A stretch of 64,000 nt of DNA from Massospora cicadina (lineage: Eukaryota > Entomophthoromycota > Entomophthoromycetes > Entomophthorales > Entomophthoraceae). Where the stretch lies: assembly GCA_022478985.1 (NCBI GenBank), contig JAKSZP010014449.1:310001-374000 (forward strand), given 5' to 3'. The notes under the pieces are model-generated. The model did not search any database. It was not told where the DNA came from and saw nothing but the letters and a program-made list of their open reading frames with translations. Below, in pieces: positions 11,097-22,299 of the stretch. A program made the position numbers and the translations under genes. Each line of letters starts with the position of its first letter. Position 1 is the stretch's first letter.

Positions 11097-13130
11097 GGGA
11101 ATGCAGATGGTGACCATGCCGAGCAGGGGAGCAATCCCAATCAATTATTCAGAACCATTACCAGGCCCAATGGGAATACTGAAATGACTGTGTCCCAGAT
11201 TAATTGGGAGGATGTACCCATTATTACTGACCGTGATGAACCCATTTCACCTGAAGAGCTGGAACATCTTGAACAGCAGTTGTTAAGAGGGTATTAAATA
11301 GGACAAGGGCCCACAGACAATAGTAGCAATCCTTTTTATCGCCAATGACAGCAAGATGTGTTGTGGATGAGATATCTAGCTCATCATCGATTAAGTGTAG
11401 CTCATATCCTAAACAATTTAATTTTATAGAAAATATCGCCCAATACTTAATTAGTTTTGTACATCCCACCTCTAGAAATTCTCAGATGACAATTGCCCGC
11501 CATCATGCAGCCACCAAAGAGCTTGTGAGCTTCTCTTGTAACTCCAGCAAGGCGGGCCAAATTTTAAATGAGCGATTGGAAGCCAACTTCGCTGAGGTCC
11601 ATTCTAGTTTGGAGGCAAATTACTACTTAGCCACTTGGGCTAATGACCGGGTAGCAGAATTAGCACAAGAGCTAAATGACAGATTGCATCCCATCTTTGA
11701 AAATTTCTTAGAGGAAAGAGGAGTCACCGAATCTTGGGTTAGCAATATCACTCAGACTTCGATTATTGCTTTAGAGTTCATGAGGCTTAATCATGAAGCC
11801 CAAGAGGTGCGGTTAAACCATAACAATGAATTTTGTGGCCAGTATTGACGTTTGAGCGCCCAAATTTCGCAGATGAAAGATGAATACACTGGAAAAATCA
11901 ATTACTGGCAAACACAACTTGAGGACCAACGGGTAAAAAATAAAAATAATCAAGACTCTATTGATCATCTTAATCTACAAATCAATAATATCAATGATGA
12001 TATTAATGCTATTAATGAGTTGAACAATAATCTCCATGGAGAATTAAACCAGTGAAAAAAGGCAATAAAATAAAAGGACCAAGTGATTTCCACCTTGCAA
12101 CTACAAGCTACTAGCTTGAATGAGGAAATTGCGAAATTAAAGTTAAAAAACAAAAATAGTGTCAATTGGGAAAATGAAATCAACAAGCAAATTCGAGCTC
12201 TGGATGACAGGCATTGTCATTGTGCTACAAACCACTTGCCCTAAATTCTTCTGAATATTATGAGGATAAAGCTTCAGAAATAGCTACTAAAACGGATGCT
12301 GGGCCACGTCAACAAATGCCTAGCAATATGATTGCTTTGGCCAACCCTAACACCTCAAACTGGGATATGATGCCTCAGCGCCCTAGTGCGACTGGCTCTA
12401 GTCAACAAGGAAGTAATCGTGATAACCAGGAATGGGAAAGCGATAATTATAAACAAGCAAACCTGCCTGCTTTTGACAAGAATAGAAGTTTTACCACATT
12501 TGTCAAATGCTTTGAAATGGCTATGTATGGGGCCAGCGACCATACCAAAGTAGCCACTATGATTAACTTCTTGGATGAGTGGAGCATTGAGTTGGTTATG
12601 CCTCACATTAACAAAAATACAACATATGCTGAAGTCAAGGAGGCTGTGCTTCACGAATTTGGAGGTTCAGAACAAATGTCAACCAGAGAACCTAAGTTAA
12701 TGAACATTCGCTTTAAGAAATATGAAGAAATTGACAAAATTGTGGATCAATTCTATTGTAAAGCTCAATTTCTCCTAGACACATGGGCTATGGTTGATTT
12801 CGATGCTAAGATTGCACTATAACATGCAGTAAAACCTTACCCAAATTTATCAAACACTTTACTGCCTGCTTTCATGCAAAACCTTGCAACATCTGAATTG
12901 GTTGATTATTTGCACAGATTCTTAAAAAATTATGGCTCTCCTAATACTGGGTACAGATCAGGACCTACTGCCTCCACTGGAAAGCCCTTCTAACCAATAA
13001 GAAGATTGACAGTAATCCGCCTGAAAAAATGAACAAAACTCAAATACGAGAGCCCCACGGCCAGTGAGTGAAATTACTTTCTTTAATTGCAATCATAAAG
13101 GTCACTTTGCTTCCCAATGCCATCAGCGAA
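11091..13130 (+). pseudogene. G4 gag: coiled-coil N-terminus, capsid and altered zinc knuckle
   Basis: Gag can be followed through four frames. It runs as MAGNADGDHAEQGSNPNQ from 11091 to a stop at 11297; 11345-12055 with one TGA at 11849; 12214-12822; and the nucleocapsid. The part at 11852-12055 is Asn- and Gln-rich with heptad-like spacing (DHLNLQINNINDDINAINEL), a likely coiled coil. The 12450-12820 part (LPAFDKNRSFTTFVKCFEMA, FRFKKYEEIDKI-like block) resembles a retrotransposon capsid. The knuckle at 13079-13120 reads FFNCNHKGHFASQC: its first Cys has become Phe. The product would form the particle core. Confidence 0.85.
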
Positions 13131-14104
13131 ATGTCAATGTAGTCCTTCCCAATACTATGCAGGAGGAATGAAAAGAACAATCACAATAGATGCAGGACGC
13201 TCTATTGTTCCTAATACACCAGTCCCACCTGATCAACAAGAGAACGCTGGCCACGGGGCCTCATCTAACAATGAAAACGATGCTATTTTAGTATCAAACG
13301 AAATGTCTTTAAACATACATGCAGTAACTCGCTCCCGGAGTAAGGTTGTCATACCTGAAGCCTCTGAAGTACTCACTAAACCCTATGTGCAACAAATACT
13401 TGAGAATATTCCAGCTGAAGGGCTGAACAATGAAGCAGATACCTCAAGCCTGAAAGGGGTCAATATAGCAATGCCAATTGACACATTCATCAATGAATGT
13501 CCCGGTATTGGGAATACTCTGAAGCACACTCTTAACTCCCTGGATTCTTCCCATCTTCACTTAGTAAACTCTATTGATTCTTACTACTCTGAGTGCACTT
13601 ATGTGGATATTCTGGTCAATAAGATCAGAGTTGTAGCTATTATTGATAGTGGAGCACCTGTAAGCATTGTTTCCACGAAGTTGGTTAAGAAATTGAAAAT
13701 AGCTCTGGACATTGACCATCATCAAAATATGGGACCGCAGGCCTTAACATCACTAAGAGTGAAGAAGCTTACACCGCTTTGCCACCCTTTTTTGAGCTTT
13801 GGTAGTAGCCACACCTGATATAGTGCTTTCAAATGCCAATTATGACATATTAATTGGAACTAGTTTATTAAGGACCTATGGAATCTCATGCAATTTTAAA
13901 GAAAACCTCTTGACAATATTGGGCCAATCACTTCCAATTTATTACTCTCACAACAATATGAAGCCCACAAGCCATCGTAGAAATTTTATCAATATATCTT
14001 ATGCCAATGGGGTAATACCAGTAGGATATTCAGTGGGGGAATCAGAGCTGCCTCATGCCAACTGCCATAAACGAAAATCGAGGAATACCTCTACATGTGA
14101 TTAA
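13131..14104 (+). pseudogene. G4 aspartic protease with intact DSG motif, one frameshift
   Basis: The frame 13117-13818 holds a Pro- and Asn-rich linker, then SLKGVNIAMPIDTFINECPG, CTYVDILVNKIRVVAI and IDSGAPVSIV; the catalytic Asp-Ser-Gly is at 13645-13653. The C-terminal half is in another frame (13799-14104): VATPDIVL, then NYDILIGTSLLRTYG. The junction is a frameshift near 13800. The enzyme cleaves the Gag-Pol polyprotein during particle maturation. Its active site is intact, unlike those of G1 and G2. Start codons are not meaningful because this is the middle of a polyprotein. Confidence 0.9.
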
Positions 14105-15400
14105 GGATGTGACAATGGCTCCAGGCCATCAACTGGTTATGAGGACTGGGACCACACTGGATATTCCAGAAGGACTATATGGGGAGCTTGTATCCCCGTA
14201 GCGAAATTCTCAAATGGAACCTAGTGTGGCGCCTGGAATAATTATACTGGGGCACGGAGAGATTGATGTCTTACCAGCAGATTTGACAAGCCAAAATATT
14301 AAGGTCAAGAAATATCAAGTAATCGCTTTTATGCATCTGTTTCAAGGTACAAGTTAAAATCAGCTGTCAAATTTTATGACTTATCCAAGTTTGGCTTACC
14401 AACTGAATCCCCTGGGGCACATATGTAATATCATGAGAATCTTTTACCAGATTATCAGAACAACAGAAGGATGAAGCACTAGAGTTGTTTGGACGATACT
14501 CCGAAATTTTCACCAAAGATGACCAAGATTTAGGTTGTGCAAAAGGAGTACAGCATCTTGTTGATACCGGGGACCATATGCCTATTAGAATGAGGCAAAT
14601 TTGGCGCCCCAGGGCTAGTGACAAAATAGTCAGTCAAGAGCTATACAAATCGTTGAAAAGTGAAATCATAGTGCCATCCAAAAGCCTGTGGGCCATCCCT
14701 GTTTTAATCGTAAAGAAAAAAAGACAGCAGCAATCAAGTTGTGATTGTTTATTGATGTCTTAATGCCATTACAAAAAAAAGATTCATATTCGTTGCCCAG
14801 AATTGATGATGCTCTGGACCGTCTGGGAGGGGCGAAGTACTTTACCACAATGGACCTCTTCTCAGGATATTGGCAAATTGAGCTGCCACCGGAGGAGCAG
14901 GAAAAGTGCGCGATGATTGCTGCTCAAGGGCTTTTTCAACTGACACGCATGCCACAGGGGCCGTGTAACGCTCTGTCAACCTTTCAGCGCGCAATGGACA
15001 CAATTTTGGGGGACCTTAAATTGTCCTGTGTTCTGGTGTACCTGGATGACATCAATGTCTTATTGCGAACGTTTTCTGAACATCTGGAGCACTTTGAACA
15101 AGTGTTGAAAACAGCTGTTGAAGGCCAATCTGAAGATAAAACCTATAAGAAGCCAATTCTTAAAAGAACAATTGCAATACCTTGGGTTTGTCATTGGTTC
15201 CAAGGGCTTGCGGCCTCAGCCTCAAAAGGTGGAGGCGATTAGCAAAATGTAACCTTTAATGAGTAAGAGATGTTCAAGTATTCTTAGGCATGGTAGGATA
15301 CTATCGAAGATTCTTAGAAGGAGATTGCAAAGATTGCTGAGCCTCTATTCCACTTACTACAAGGAGGAGTTCATTTTTGCTGTACAGAGGAATTCCAACA
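14105..15400 (+). pseudogene. G4 reverse transcriptase, catalytic motifs intact
   Basis: After a linker with stops to about 14470, the frame 14485-14763 encodes LFGRYSEIF-type sequence, LGCAKGVQHLVDTGDHMPIR and the primer-grip region VPSKSLWAIPVLIVKKK. A frameshift near 14750 leads to 14745-15242, with RIDDALDRLGGAKYF, TTMDLFSGYWQIELPPEE (motif A Asp at 14853-14855), RMPQGPCNALSTFQRAMD and VLVYLDDINVL (YLDD, Asp codons 15045-15050). The connection region continues to about 15400 with further frameshifts. It would make cDNA inside the particle. Confidence 0.93.
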
Positions 15401-15850
15401 AGCCTTTGAGGCTTTGAAAAACAAAATGAACTCGGCGCCTATCCTCCAATATCCAGTTTCAGCAAGCCTTTTATCATACAAACTGACGCCTCATTGACTG
15501 TGATTTGTGGTGTGCTATTGCAGATTGGGGATAATGGCGAGGAGCATATGGTCACTTAATGCATTAGGACTCTAAATAAGCATGAGCGTGACTATACAGT
15601 GACTGAAAGAGAATGTTTGGCTGTCAACTATGCTTGTAAACAATTTTGGGTTTACATTCATAGCACTAAGTTTCAAGTAGTGATGGATCACAGCTCATTA
15701 CGATGGCTCCACAATCTCAAGGAACCTGATAGATGGTTAGCCCTCTGGGCTCTGAAATTACAAGCATATGATTATAAAAACATTTATTCAAAAAGCTGGA
15801 ACAGCCCATCAAAATCAGATGGACTATCATGACTTCTTATTGTAGCTGTC
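15400..15850 (+). pseudogene. G4 RNase H
   Basis: The first catalytic block, QTDASLTVICGVLLQ, lies near 15478. The open frame 15599-15832 then encodes TERECLAVNYACKQFWVYIH, VVMDHSSLRWLHNLKEPDRW and LALWALKLQAYDYKN, the typical gypsy RNase H order with the Glu and second Asp present. One or more stops lie between the two blocks. The domain removes template RNA during cDNA synthesis. It sits directly between polymerase and integrase as in other Metaviridae. Confidence 0.92.
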
Positions 15851-15899
15851 CTGAGCCGTTAGGCCAATGAGCTTCATAAAAATTATTACACAAAAGTAT

Positions 15900-17062
15900 G
15901 GAGATGAACACCTGAAGTTCAAAAAGCTATTGAAAAAGCATTAATTGACACAAAATATCAAAATGGAGTTCTATACAAGCTTAATCCCAAAGGGCAACAT
16001 CGAATTTTCCCGAAAACCTTCTGACTGAATGGAGATTATTACACAAGCACACAAGGCCATCGGACATGGGGGAATGACCAAGATGCTAGAATTAATTCAA
16101 TCCAGTTCTATTAGGATTCCATGTGATTTGATATCCAAGATGTGCTCAATAAATGTCATTCATGACAAATTGCAAAGCCTATGAATTCAGATGTGAAACA
16201 TCATTGGATCACCCTGACTGGGTCTGGCATACTGTGTCAATTGATGTAATTGGCCCTTTGCCTGTGAGTAGCCTAGCAAAAAATACATAATTGTTGCTAT
16301 CAACCATCTAATGATAAGGGTGGAAGCAAAGAAATTTGAGATGTCAGGGCTCTAACTACTGCCAAGTTCATTATGGATAATATTATATATAAGCATGGAT
16401 GCCCCCAGAAGATCTTGATGGACGATGGCACAAATTTTACTGCCCAAATGGTACAACAGTTAAATGAGTTGATGTCTATCAAAGGAGTGTTGTCAACACC
16501 ATACCATTCTGAGACTAATGGTATGGTAGAGCGAGTGAATGGTACTTTAGTCAGTATTTTACACAAAAACGCAGCCTTGGCGCCTTTGCAATGTGCAACT
16601 TCAATTAGTGCAACCAAGTTTGCGTACAATATTGGACACCACAGCAGCACAGGCCACTCTTTATTTCAATTTCTGTATGGTAGACAGCCCGCTCTGCCTC
16701 TATTATTATATTCAGTACTCAGTTCAGCCAGTGCAATTAACCCAAATAACTATGTTGAGCAACTAGCAAAGACCCTAATCAAGTTGCAATATGATGCTTA
16801 TTAAAAATGTGATTAGTCGTAAACTATTCAGAAGAGCTACAATGACGCTAAATGAGCTATGGTGACTAAGTTCAAGGAAGGAGATTTAGTAGTATATTGT
16901 GACACTCATGGCGCAGGTCGCGCGCACAAGCTAGCCTCGCTTAGAAAGGGTCCATTTATTATATTGTAGAAATTGTCTGAAGATGTATATACCATTAAGG
17001 ATTAAGGCAGCTGGATTGTGAATTGAGTACATGCTAAGTTCCTTCGTCCATATCATAAAGAA
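15900..17062 (+). pseudogene. G4 integrase with intact D, D, E residues
   Basis: The N-terminal zinc-binding region is recognisable from AHKAIGHGGMTKMLELI near 16045. The core follows: SIDVIGPLPV (Asp 16243-16245), then after stops HGCPQKILMDDGTNFTAQMV (Asp 16421-16423) and SETNGMVERVNGTLV (Glu 16529-16531) in the open frame 16373-16804. The C-terminal region near 16870-17062 reads FKEGDLVVYCDTHGAG, LRKGPFII and VHAKFLRPYHKE, a GPY/F-like module. Stops and a frameshift break it. It would insert the cDNA and makes the 5-bp duplication. Confidence 0.92.
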
Positions 17063-17371
17063 TAATAAAAGAGACATCGATGAATCCCCCCTTGGGTTGG
17101 GACCATCTAGTACTCAAAAAAAGAATAATAAAAGAGGAAAAAAGAGAAAAAAAGAAATAGAAAAATTTAATTCAATTAAAAATTTGGATATAAAAAATAA
17201 ATATTTTATGATAATAAAAAAGAAAAAATTTGCAAGTCATAGAGTTTAATTCATAGATTTGATGCCTCGCTGGCATTAAACTAGGTACTTCTTCTTTGGT
17301 AGGGGAGGAGAGTGCAATTGAACTGGTGAAGCCTGAAACGGAGACCATCTAGTACTAAAAAAAAGCCTGTA
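17063..17371 (+). other. G4 post-integrase lysine-coding A-rich stretch
   Basis: About 300 bases are very A-rich (runs of AAAAGAAGAAA type between 17110 and 17230) and would encode mostly Lys, Asn and Ile in the frame 17031-17249. This looks like low-complexity sequence rather than a domain. A short direct repeat, GGACCATCTAGTACT near 17100 and GAGACCATCTAGTACT near 17340, flanks it and may mark a local duplication or an old insertion. Confidence 0.45.
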
Positions 17372-17560
17372 ATGGAATCAGAGAGATGCAGATCTCATAC
17401 AAGACCTGACTATCGAGACCCTGTCAGAGATGTGCCAAACACAAGAAAGCTCAGCACCAGGCATGATGTCCCTGTCAGCTTAGGAAAGACCTTCAAATCA
17501 AAGGGAAAGTTCATTGGAAGGGACTTTGGAATAGTCAGGAAAGGTTTGACTCAGGAGTAA
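17372..17560 (+). CDS. Small basic Arg/Lys-rich frame in G4, downstream of integrase
   Basis: This 62-residue plus-strand frame encodes an Arg-, Asp- and Lys-rich peptide with phrases such as RCRSHTRPDYRDPVRDV and GKTFKSKGKFIGRDFG. I do not recognise a family. It overlaps the 3' end of the antisense frame at 17535-18524 by 26 bases. It could be the end of the pol polyprotein, a small accessory frame, or chance. No start context or promoter signal supports expression. Neighbours are the integrase C-terminus upstream and the antisense frame downstream. Confidence 0.3.
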   Translation: MESERCRSHTRPDYRDPVRDVPNTRKLSTRHDVPVSLGKTFKSKGKFIGRDFGIVRKGLTQE

Positions 17561-18524
17561 ATGCCGCAGAAAGGAAGATACAATTGGAAAGAAGGCTCTT
17601 AAGGCAGGGGTAAACTGAGGGGAGGAGCTCTTTCACGCGAAATATTTGCAAATGGGCCTCATCTAATACCCTGCGCATGTCAGCCATGGTATTGGTGGGA
17701 AGTGAGGAAGGAGGGAAGCGAACGTATGCACCCAAAAGAGCCATCTGGGGGACATACTTCTCAGGAAGCCCCTTAACCAAGTTTTTACAAAGGGCTCAGT
17801 ATAGCACCAGGATGCGCTGATCCTTTGAAATCCAAGTCTTGAGGCCCAACAAGATGTAAAAATTGGTATGTACTGAAGCAGGTTCACACCAAAGCCTAGC
17901 AACTGAGTTAGCAAAAATAAGTTCCTGGTTGGCCTCAAAAATATTGTATGCAGCAACCTCAGGACCGGTATCAAGTGCAGATGACAAGTAAGCATTCACA
18001 AGCTCTGACATCAAATTGAGATCAAGACCCAACGAAGCCACACTGCCCACACGCAAGGAGGAAGCAAGATTCTTTGAAGTGAAGATGCTGAAAAGTGAAA
18101 TCAAGAAGTCCGGAAGAAGATCCCCATCCAAAGGAAATTGATTTTGGATCAGGGTTTCTTTGTACTGAACAGCTTCAGGAGGCTGAAGAGATAAAGAATA
18201 AGTCAAAAGGGGATCCCGCTCGACCCATTGGGATGTTTGACTGACTTTACCTGAAGCCACTGGGGCTAGTTTGGGTTTATCAATTGGTGTTATTGCAGCG
18301 GGATGCAAAACTGAACTCTCTATTACTGTGGAAGCATAGCTGGTCAACCCAGCTTGAAGAACCATGGGCAACACGCCTGAGTTGACGATAGTGCATCACA
18401 TGGACTTGATTAGCCTTAGTGAGGCTTGTATGTCCGAGGTGGAAAGGCTATCAAGATAATCTTCATACTTTGATGAACGCAAAAAGTTAGACGTTGTGAC
18501 CCAGGAAGAAGGGTACCCACCACT
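17535..18524 (-). pseudogene. Antisense long reading frame between integrase and 3' LTR of G4
   Basis: On the minus strand one frame of about 330 codons runs from about 18524 to 17535, broken only by two TGA codons (18398-18396 and 17798-17796). The pieces stay in the same frame and read like real protein: SKYEDYLDSLSTSDIQASL, VERDPLLTYSLSLQPPEAV, FLISLFSIFTSKNLASSLR, LVNAYLSSALDTGPEVAAYN and FPPSSLPTNTMADMRRVLDE. The first ATG after the upstream TGA is at 18365. I do not recognise a family. Extra antisense frames at this place are known from some plant Ty3/gypsy lineages; whether this one is related is unknown. It could also be a captured host or retroelement fragment. Confidence 0.6.
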
Positions 18525-18532
18525 TATATCCA

Positions 18533-18548
18533 GTCAAGGCAGGGGAAG
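18533..18548 (+). promoter_or_regulatory. G4 polypurine tract
   Basis: AAGGCAGGGGAAG lies directly before the TGTTGAG start of the 3' LTR. A purine run here is the usual primer for plus-strand cDNA synthesis. It is interrupted by one C. Confidence 0.65.
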
Positions 18549-19431
18549 TGTTGAGTAATTGACTGGACCTAATCGTCAGATATTTGATAGGGACATAATC
18601 ATGTTAGCATTCTTAAACTTATTATGGATCATATCAGATATCAGCGATTATGGATCAGGTATATTCTAAGCTTATGCAAAGCTTAGGATCCGCGGCCTAG
18701 TGATTTCACTTAATAATATTTGACTATGATGACATGGGTTTGAGGGATTTGTTGAGTATGTTGGACGTAAATTAAGGATGACTTAATGACTCAGGCATGT
18801 GGGCTTTTTTGGTCTATGTCAAAATTAGTTTTTAATGTTATCAAGTTTTTGATCAAATTAATTACTAATTAGTGATTTGAATTGCCTTGGTATGTGCTGC
18901 CAATTGCTTGTGAAAGAGAATCAGTTCAGCTATTTTCAGACGCATCCAAAACGCCATCTTGAGAATGATGACATTGTTTACACTGACCCTGAGGCTGAGC
19001 AAGGTGCCTTGAGTCAAAGTATTTGTAGACCCTCAAATGAAAATTTTATGTATTCCTTTGGCCAAGTGCCATTGAAAATGAGACGTCATGGGTAAGATGT
19101 GGTGAACATCAAACCCTATAAATTACCTTCAAGTTGATGCTAATAAACAACATTCAACTATTACCACCAGTTATAGTTTAACATATAAGCTTTTTGTGTC
19201 TAAAACTTTACTTTGTATTAGTTTGGAATTTACATGGGATTAGTAGGATCAGGGCAGTGTGCCATCGTCCAAGTAATGAAAGGAGAATACAACTTTGAAG
19301 TGCTATTACTAAGGAGTTACATCTTGTACTATAGTCACCATCTGGTCTATTGTCCTCATAAAATAGACGCTCGAAACTCCACCATACCACAAAAGAAGAT
19401 CCAGCCATTGGAAAAAGACCAAAATTCAGCA
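18549..19431 (+). repeat. G4 3' LTR
   Basis: This 883-base copy matches 10198-11080 and ends ATTCAGCA, followed by CCAGA, the right half of the target duplication. A frame of 72 residues (18880-19095) is open in this copy, whereas the left LTR has one stop in the same frame. Sequence differences between the copies look scattered, as expected for neutral decay after insertion. Confidence 0.93.
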
Positions 19432-19760
19432 CCAGATAAAATGTGATTTCACTAAACGGTATGAGGTCTTCTGAAGGAACAGCTTTTTCACTTGGTACTG
19501 ATGGCAAAAGGAAACAAATTCAAGCATGTCAATGTTCATACTTTCCTAGTAATATCAAGGGTGCAAAAATTCCAACGTCTTGTGCATGTCACCATGTCCA
19601 ACTGCCTTGTGAGCAAGAAATGATAATGCTAGGCTATGTTGAAGGTTGTGGAATGTTCATTGTAGAATCGCCAATCCACTTGATATAAACTCCAATCTGT
19701 TGGAAGATATTCACTCATATCTCATTTAACGCTTTGATCACTTGGGGCAATTTGTCATCA
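19432..19760 (-). pseudogene. G3 integrase N-terminal zinc-binding region, upstream of the G4 insertion
   Basis: The minus strand near 19590-19440 encodes HGDMHKTLEFLHP and then further broken peptide, comparable with GHGGMTKMLELIQS of G4. It runs up to the G4 right boundary at 19432, and coding resumes on the other side of G4 at WHTVS (10197). No complete HHCC set remains. The plus-strand open frame 19443-19688 over the same bases is a shadow. Confidence 0.6.
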
Positions 19761-19779
19761 TATTTCCCGCTAAGAATCT

Positions 19780-20340
19780 TATTGTACATCATATCGCTGA
19801 AATCCGCCGTTACAGCAATGACTGGCAATCTAGTAAGCAGTCAGCGATCTGGTGTTTGCTCCCTGTCAGTGGAGGATCTCAAAGTCATATGCCTGCAGCT
19901 TAAGAGCCCATAGGGCTATACACCCTTCAGGCTTCTTGAGGTCTGCAACCAACGTAACAACGCATGATCTGTTACAACTTTATACTTTACCCCATGCATA
20001 GTAGACCCTAAATTGCTTATACACATATATTACCGCTAAGCACTCTTACTCAGTCATGATATAATTCCATTCATAGCAATTTAAGCTTTGACTGCAGTAA
20101 GCCGCTGGGTGCTCTTCCCCCTCATCGTCTATTTAGGATAGGAACGCCCCTACAGTAGAAATGGATGCATCCTTCTAAACGATGAGCTCCTTATCAAAGT
20201 TCAGATAGCGGAGCACCAGAACTCATATCAGCGCCATCTGTAGTGTGTCAAAGGCAGTTTGACGGCGTCCCATCTATTCAAACATGGCATTCTTCTTTAA
20301 CAACTTAAATAGCGAGCCACCAATACAGCTAAAATAAGGA
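19780..20340 (-). pseudogene. G3 RNase H remnant
   Basis: On the minus strand, peptides near 20060-19880 include ECLAVIYVYKQF and, further on, KKPEGCIALWALKLQAYDFE, which match ECLAVNYACKQF and LALWALKLQAYDYK of G4. The first catalytic block is expected near 20170 and is badly degraded. Stops and frameshifts occur throughout. Position between reverse transcriptase and integrase of G3 agrees with the assignment. Confidence 0.75.
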
Positions 20341-20362
20341 ATGAAGCGCTGGTATTAGTTGG

Positions 20363-21340
20363 TCATTCCCAAAAAACCTGTACGTCGTGCTTACTGTATG
20401 GTGTAGGCATTGTTTTGATGGCCTCCACCTTTGCCAGCTGTGATTTCAGCCCCTTAGAGTCTACCACAAACCCCAGGTATTCCAACTGGTCCTTGAAGAA
20501 GTTACATTTAAGATGCTTAATCTTAATGTTTGCCTCAGCGAGCTGGCAGTATACTGCTTCTATATGATCAAGGTGCTCATATAAGGTTCTAGAGAAAACA
20601 TTGATATGGTTAGGTATATGAGGACACATGACAGCTTCAGGTCACCTAGGATAGTGCCCATGACTTGTTGAAACGTAGCCAGGGCACTACACAACCATTG
20701 TGGCATATGGTTGGTTGAAAAAAGCCCTTTGTATGTGATTACGGCGTATTTCTCCTGTTCCGCTGAGGGAAACTCGATTTGCCAGTAACTGATATCAAAT
20801 CCATTGCCAAGAAGTAGCAAAATCCTCCTAATTGATCCAATGCAGCATCAACCTGAGTCAAGGGATATGAGTTTATCTTGGTGTTGCTGTTAAGCTTCTA
20901 GTATTCTATCACAACCCAGTTAGTACCATCCTTATTTTTTACAATTAGAATGGGTGAAGCCCATGGACTCTTAGATGGTTTAAGCATCCCTTGCTCTAGC
21001 AATATATCGCTTTCCTCAGTGATAAGATCTTCAACTGCACTCGATGGGCTTATTGGCTGAGATCTGATGGGAGCATAATACCTAGTTTCTAATTGATGGA
21101 ATAGCCCAAAGCAGACCTTAAGTTGTGGTCATTGATGGAATGAATTTCTTTATACCTTTGAAATAAAGCTATTGCTTGTTTTTTTGTTCTTTTGATAGCC
21201 CTATTAAATTCGCCCGTGGTACCACTGTCATCAGCCCAGGCTGCAACTAAATGGTTTGAAAAAATTAATCCAGCGACCCAAACTTGTGAACCTGAAGGAC
21301 CAAACAATTGGGTTAAGTGTAAATACGCCACTATTTGATG
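20363..21340 (-). pseudogene. G3 reverse transcriptase remnant
   Basis: Two minus-strand frames carry the polymerase core: 20820-20560 (GFDISYWQIEFPSAEQEKYA, GLFSTNHMPQWL, LGDLKLSCVLIYL) and 20629-20363 (INVFSRTLYEHLDHIEAVYC, FFKDQLEYLGFVVDSKGLK). A frameshift falls exactly at the YLDD motif, so the active site is destroyed. Motif A reads FDISYW where G4 has MDLFSGYW, so its Asp is still present. The upstream frame 21331-21089 encodes the linker before the polymerase (LFQRYKEIHSINDHNLRSAL). Stops separate it from the core. Confidence 0.88.
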
Positions 21341-21599
21341 TCAGCAGATTTGCATTGGTTTATCTTGAAGATTTGCTAACAAGACCTTAATTTTCCCATG
21401 CCTGGGAGTATAATCCCTTGAGCCACGTGAGGCTCCTGTCATGTTTGCTGATAGGGCCCAATGACCTCCCCATAGAGGCCAGATGGCACTTCCACCTCTA
21501 GCTCAATGTTCACTATCACTTGGTGTCTAGAAGGAATTAACATAGGCCCTGCAGCTCAAAGAGGCTCACTTGAATTTTGTATATCAACTGAAGAAGGGG

Positions 21600-22290
21600 C
21601 CAAGTTTTACTTTTAGTTAATGATAGCAAACCAGAATCACCACATCACTATATGCAAGGTTGATATGGCCCATGTGCATCGGATCCTTTGGCACTCCACT
21701 AGAGGTAAAGGAAATCAGGATCCTCTAACCCTAAATTTCAAAGGTCTCCTCTGTCATATTAATGACAGAACCAAAGTGTCACAGGAAAGAAGTTATGATT
21801 AGCATGTCATAATTACTGTTGGGTAACACTATCACAAGAGCTACAATGACAATGGACCTAAACTGCAAAGGTAACGCACTGTACGCCCTTAGAGACCATA
21901 TTTTCCGCTACAGCAGTCCCGTACACATTCGATGGTCCACATCAGGCTTTCACGTCAATTTTGTCATCAACTTAATAGAAACTTCATTGACTGAAGCGTC
22001 AGTATCTAATATAGCACAAACTCTGTTTTTAGCTAAAAATGTCACAGTATGTACACTCAGAAATAGCAGAATATTGACTTTTTAATACATGAACAACTAC
22101 ATGATCTTTTTTCCCAAGGAAACTCATAATCCCTTCACTGACTCTGGGGTATTCTATAACAATGGCGCCTACCAGAAGAGCAAGGTTTATTCCCTTTAGA
22201 GTTGGCGCATTGGCGTCTAGATCCAGCTTGTCTGAAGAAGCTTGATCAAACATTTGACAGGCGTACATCTTCAGTTGCTCCTGAGGACTT
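21600..22290 (-). pseudogene. G3 aspartic protease remnant
   Basis: The minus frame 22268-22029 encodes APTLKGINLALLVGAIVIEY and ends YSAISECTYCDIFS. In G4 the matching stretch is SLKGVNIAMPIDTFINEC and SYYSECTYVDIL, directly before the catalytic DSG. After the stop the DSG segment is no longer recognisable. The region from about 21970 to 21350 holds the protease C-terminal half and linker in degraded form. It lies between the gag and polymerase parts of G3. Confidence 0.75.
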
Positions 22291-22299
22291 ACATCTACT

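Larger units (their letters stand above)
10198..19431 (+). mobile_element. G4: youngest Ty3/gypsy element, with paired 883-bp LTRs and near-perfect 5-bp duplication
   Basis: Two direct repeats, 10198-11080 and 18549-19431, are each 883 bases and by eye about 95 percent alike. Both start TGTTGAGTAATTG and end in CA. The flanks are CCAGG (10193-10197) and CCAGA (19432-19436), a 5-bp target duplication with one G/A difference. The interior carries priming site, gag, protease, reverse transcriptase, RNase H and integrase in order, then an extra ~1.5 kb before the 3' LTR that holds an antisense frame. Catalytic residues are kept but stops and frameshifts break every gene. Confidence 0.93.

Noticed and set aside
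12355..12654. 99-residue minus frame opposite G4 gag
   Set aside because: The sense strand encodes recognisable capsid; the antisense frame has no support.
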